This document shows positions 61,649 through 64,000 of a DNA stretch of 64,000 nt, piece after piece. Below the pieces are notes generated by a model. The model was given only the letters and a program-made list of their open reading frames with translations. It searched no databases and was not told where the DNA came from. Position 1 is the first letter of the stretch, and every line of letters begins with the position of its first letter. Source of the stretch: Desulfitobacterium dichloroeliminans LMG P-21439 (GTDB lineage: Bacteria > Bacillota > Desulfitobacteriia > Desulfitobacteriales > Desulfitobacteriaceae); the NCBI RefSeq assembly GCF_000243135.2, contig NC_019903.1, forward strand, positions 782,001 through 846,000. The letters run 5' to 3'. A program made the translations under genes and the position numbers.

Positions 61649-62427
61649 GAAAAGAGCTATATTTACGCGCTGAAAGTCCTTTGCATAAAGCAGACCCCCG
61701 ACTAAAAATCGGAGGTCTGGTAGGACTGGGGTTATTGATGACCACAGTCGAATGGGGAGGACTGCTCGCCTTAACCATTGCATTTATGATTCTGCTTGGG
61801 GTCAGTCATATCCCTCCCAAAGCTTTTCAAGCAGTCCTGAAGGCCACTCTCCTGCTGGGAACCTTCTACACCTTGATGATGGGTTGGAGTTGGGGCGAAG
61901 GCTGGCGTTTTTGGGAAGGATACTGGACCATGGAAGGAATACGGCAAGGACTAATGATGGGTTGGCGTATTCTTCTCGTCTTCCTGCTCACCCGGATCTT
62001 CTCCGCCGTTACTCTTCCCTCGGAACAAGGGGTAGGTATCGCCTTCTTTGTCGCACCCTTCTCCCGATTCACGGACAAGGCTGCGGACTTCGCCCTGCTA
62101 ATCACCTTGACACTGCGGTTTATCCCGTTGCTCTTAGAGGAAGCTGGCTTGCTCTATAAAGCCCGTTTAGCAAAAGGAAGCTTACCTTCAGGCTGGCCCG
62201 GGAAAGTCAGAGACCTCGCCTTCCTCCTCCTACCACTGCTCCGCATCACCCTGCGTCGTGCTGAAGAACTGGCCGAGAACCTCGTGGCCAGAGGCTATGT
62301 CTCCGGAGGCTACCGAATCCTCAGCACAAAGGATTGGGAACGCAGTGATACCTGGGGAGCGGTTTTCCTCGTGCTTTGTGGTGTCCTCGCCTTAGTGGCC
62401 GATGGATGGGTTAGTTTACCTTTTTAA
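61642..62427 (+). CDS. ecfT: EcfT-type transmembrane component
   Basis: A 261-residue membrane protein with about five helices. SPLHKADPRLKIGGLVGL at the start and the EcfT coupling motifs KARLAKGSL and ENLVARGYVSGGYR with the Ala-Arg-Gly core fit the EcfT family. It links the ATPases with BioY. The TTG at 61642 follows AAGGAGG and overlaps the ATPase gene end. The upstream in-frame extension is an overlap artefact. A terminator follows at 62457-62491. Confidence 0.92.
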   Translation: MLGKELYLRAESPLHKADPRLKIGGLVGLGLLMTTVEWGGLLALTIAFMILLGVSHIPPKAFQAVLKATLLLGTFYTLMMGWSWGEGWRFWEGYWTMEGIRQGLMMGWRILLVFLLTRIFSAVTLPSEQGVGIAFFVAPFSRFTDKAADFALLITLTLRFIPLLLEEAGLLYKARLAKGSLPSGWPGKVRDLAFLLLPLLRITLRRAEELAENLVARGYVSGGYRILSTKDWERSDTWGAVFLVLCGVLALVADGWVSLPF

Positions 62428-62456
62428 ATTGTAAGTCAAGGAGATTTTTTAAGGGA

Positions 62457-62491
62457 AAATTAGCACACAAGTTGGTCTTGTGTGCTAATTT
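62457..62491. terminator. Bidirectional terminator between ecfT and the amidase gene
   Basis: AAATTAGCACACAAG (62457-62471) and CTTGTGTGCTAATTT (62477-62491) form a perfect 15-bp stem with a 5-base loop. It lies between convergent genes; T-rich sequence follows on both strands. Confidence 0.75.
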
Positions 62492-62514
62492 GCATCTATT
62501 TCTGCATTGTGAAC

Positions 62515-64000
62515 TCAATCAAAACCAAAGTACTGGAATATCCCGCGAGCTACCCCGTGGGCCGCCTTCTTTCGAAACTCATCATCGGCAAGCAGCATTT
62601 CTTCCGTGGGATGAGAAATGAACGCTACTTCCACAAGGACTGCTGGCATTGTGGTTCTTCTTAAGACATAGAATTGGGAGTCTTTTACCCCAAGATCATC
62701 GGTACCCACCACTTGGGTCAAGGCCTTCTGAATTGATTGCGCTAGTTTAATACTGGAAGCTGCTTGAGGATTACCCGATGCGTAAAATGTCGTTGTTCCA
62801 TGTGCAGTTTGCCAAGAGTCATTATGGAGACTTACGAACAAATCAGCGCTGTTCTTTTCAGCGATGGCCACTCGTGATTGTAAGTCAGCTGTTTGAGTGT
62901 AGGTTGTGTTCGCATCATAGGCGGGTGAATTATCATTCGTCCGTGTCAGGATAACGTTCGCACCGGCATTTTCGAGCTCAAGGGCTAAGAACTTGGCGAT
63001 AGCTAAATTGTTGTTCATTTCTTGAGTCCCCGAAGGTCCAAGGGCACCGGGGTTCGGAAAACCATGTCCGGGGTCTACAACGATGGTTTTTCCAGCGAGC
63101 TTTGGCTCCTCCTCTTCAGGAATCGGCTCTTGTGGAGTTGGCACTTGGGGAGTCGGCTCCTGTGGGCTTTTGGGGAGCGGAGGCGTAATTAGCGATGATA
63201 ATACGGCGTAAACGCTAGGTGATATGACCCCGGTTCCCCCTAAGATAAAGACACCCTGTAACGCTGACGTGGCAGGATCAAAAAGCTGAGCGATGGGGGA
63301 AGGTAAGGCATTGCTTTTGGTAATTAGCAGTGCAGAACTATTCTTCGCTGCTAAAATCGTGCCCACCATGGCATCCGGATATTGCTCACCCGAGGCAAAG
63401 TAAACATCATTTGAAGAAAAAGCGCCTTTAGCATAGGCGTAAAGCTGTGCTGCGGTATCATAGCGGTCAAGGCCGCCGAAGCGATGGTCAACAGGGATTC
63501 CATGGGTTTCTAACAGGGCGTCGGGGACAACAGAAGATCCCCCCACGACCATGACCTCAGCAGGGGTGTGCGCTTGATAATAGTTGATGACAGTTTCAGG
63601 AAGACTTCGGTTCGGAATTAGGATAATGGGGATATTCTTAATTCCTGCATAGGAAGCGGCCGAAAGGGCATCAGGATAATTATCGCCATTGACGAGAATC
63701 ACGGAGTCGCTGTCGACCTTTTGAGCGATAAGGACCGAGGTATCATAGCGAGTCAATCCGCCGATGCGCTCCCAAGCGTAGTTAAATTCCGTAAGCTGGT
63801 CCTCAATCCGGGTGCTAAGGCGACCTTCTCCGCCAAGTAGAATGACTTTCTTAGCTTCAAGGCGTTCTAATTCTAACCTAATCCGCGGATCAAGGTCACC
63901 CCCACGGGTCAATAGCACAGGAGCATTCAGCTGAGTTGCAAAGGGAGTTGCAGCGAGGGCATCAGCATAGTTGTCATATTCATTCAAAATAACGGTTTCT
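62515..64000 (-). CDS. Cell-wall amidase with CWB2 repeats (N-terminus outside the window)
   Basis: At least 495 residues. From the cut N-terminus: three cell-wall-binding-repeat-2 (CWB2) domains (about residues 1-275; ENYPDAL-like motifs such as NGDNYPDALSAASYA, SGEQYPDAMVGTILA and VVGGSSVVPDALLET), then a Pro/Glu-rich linker, then an N-acetylmuramoyl-L-alanine amidase domain (Amidase_3; VVDPGHGFPNPGALG, SLHNDSW, LVEVAFISHP). The frame is open to the right edge, so the true start lies beyond 64000. It should be secreted and cut peptidoglycan while bound to wall polymers. It is convergent with ecfT. Confidence 0.93.
   Translation of the reverse strand, partial: ETVILNEYDNYADALAATPFATQLNAPVLLTRGGDLDPRIRLELERLEAKKVILLGGEGRLSTRIEDQLTEFNYAWERIGGLTRYDTSVLIAQKVDSDSVILVNGDNYPDALSAASYAGIKNIPIILIPNRSLPETVINYYQAHTPAEVMVVGGSSVVPDALLETHGIPVDHRFGGLDRYDTAAQLYAYAKGAFSSNDVYFASGEQYPDAMVGTILAAKNSSALLITKSNALPSPIAQLFDPATSALQGVFILGGTGVISPSVYAVLSSLITPPLPKSPQEPTPQVPTPQEPIPEEEEPKLAGKTIVVDPGHGFPNPGALGPSGTQEMNNNLAIAKFLALELENAGANVILTRTNDNSPAYDANTTYTQTADLQSRVAIAEKNSADLFVSLHNDSWQTAHGTTTFYASGNPQAASSIKLAQSIQKALTQVVGTDDLGVKDSQFYVLRRTTMPAVLVEVAFISHPTEEMLLADDEFRKKAAHGVARGIFQYFGFD

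Noticed and set aside
1-64000. CRISPR array, tRNA or rRNA genes
   Set aside because: I found no regularly spaced direct repeats, no cloverleaf-like tRNA segment and no rRNA-like sequence by eye. A tRNAscan/Infernal run would be decisive.

Overview
The window looks like chromosomal DNA of an anaerobic, low-to-mid GC Gram-positive bacterium of the Clostridia, most like Desulfitobacterium or a close relative. The evidence is the gene mix: a Tat-exported molybdopterin oxidoreductase with Fe-S and membrane subunits, an ACR3-type arsenic operon joined to the mercury-methylation pair hgcAB, a DUF1659/DUF2922 pair, a tripartite tricarboxylate transporter (TTT) catabolic operon, GGDEF/EAL proteins, a cell-wall-binding-repeat amidase and strong AGGAGG-type ribosome sites. 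The species assignment is inference. No rRNA, tRNA or CRISPR array was seen.

Layout. 1-4450: end of an unidentified gene, a DUF4418 membrane protein and a three-subunit DMSO-reductase-family enzyme. 4667-8756: an unrecognised membrane protein, a CsoR-type repressor and a P1B metal ATPase behind a CsoR-like operator. 8830-23012: a probable acquired defence island. It starts with an inverted repeat and a group II intron remnant (clear domain V, no reverse transcriptase) and continues with a type 4 BREX operon: an unknown 632-aa protein, BrxP (PAPS-reductase-like, ferredoxin, DUF4007-like), BrxC/PglY ATPase, PglZ, a short BrxL and a small zinc-ribbon protein. It ends in a broken NERD-domain gene. 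23043-26245: small regulators, DUF3102, DUF2922, DUF1659 and a fused MsrA-MsrB. 26333-29687: one apparent transcription unit arsR-acr3-arsC-hgcA-hgcB. 29709-33401: DUF1538 membrane protein with two short PII-like proteins, a diguanylate cyclase and a small basic protein.

33644-51048 is a catabolic region. An AbrB-family transporter and an Ldh2-type dehydrogenase precede a PrpR-type sigma-54 activator. A near-perfect -24/-12 promoter at 37968-37983 then drives a 13-kb gene cluster: PdxA-like, beta-hydroxyacid dehydrogenase, TIM-barrel isomerase, IlvD/Edd dehydratase, TctC, TctB, TctA, DapA-like, FAH-family and 2-hydroxyacid dehydrogenase. Two copies of an unrecognised pair (ferredoxin-domain protein plus Cys/His-motif partner) bracket the TctB-TctA genes. 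The logic is uptake and breakdown of a hydroxy- or sugar acid; the substrate is not known. This pair is the best candidate for an undescribed system.

51345-57768 holds a c-di-GMP GGDEF/EAL protein, asparagine synthetase with an upstream coupled small ORF containing a terminator-like hairpin, and glutamine synthetase with an ANTAR regulator. 57788-64000 holds an XRE/membrane-protein pair, a Phd/ParE-type toxin-antitoxin pair, and a biotin ECF transporter split into divergent units around a BirA box (bioY; fused EcfA-EcfA and EcfT). The last gene is a CWB2/amidase gene that runs off the right edge.
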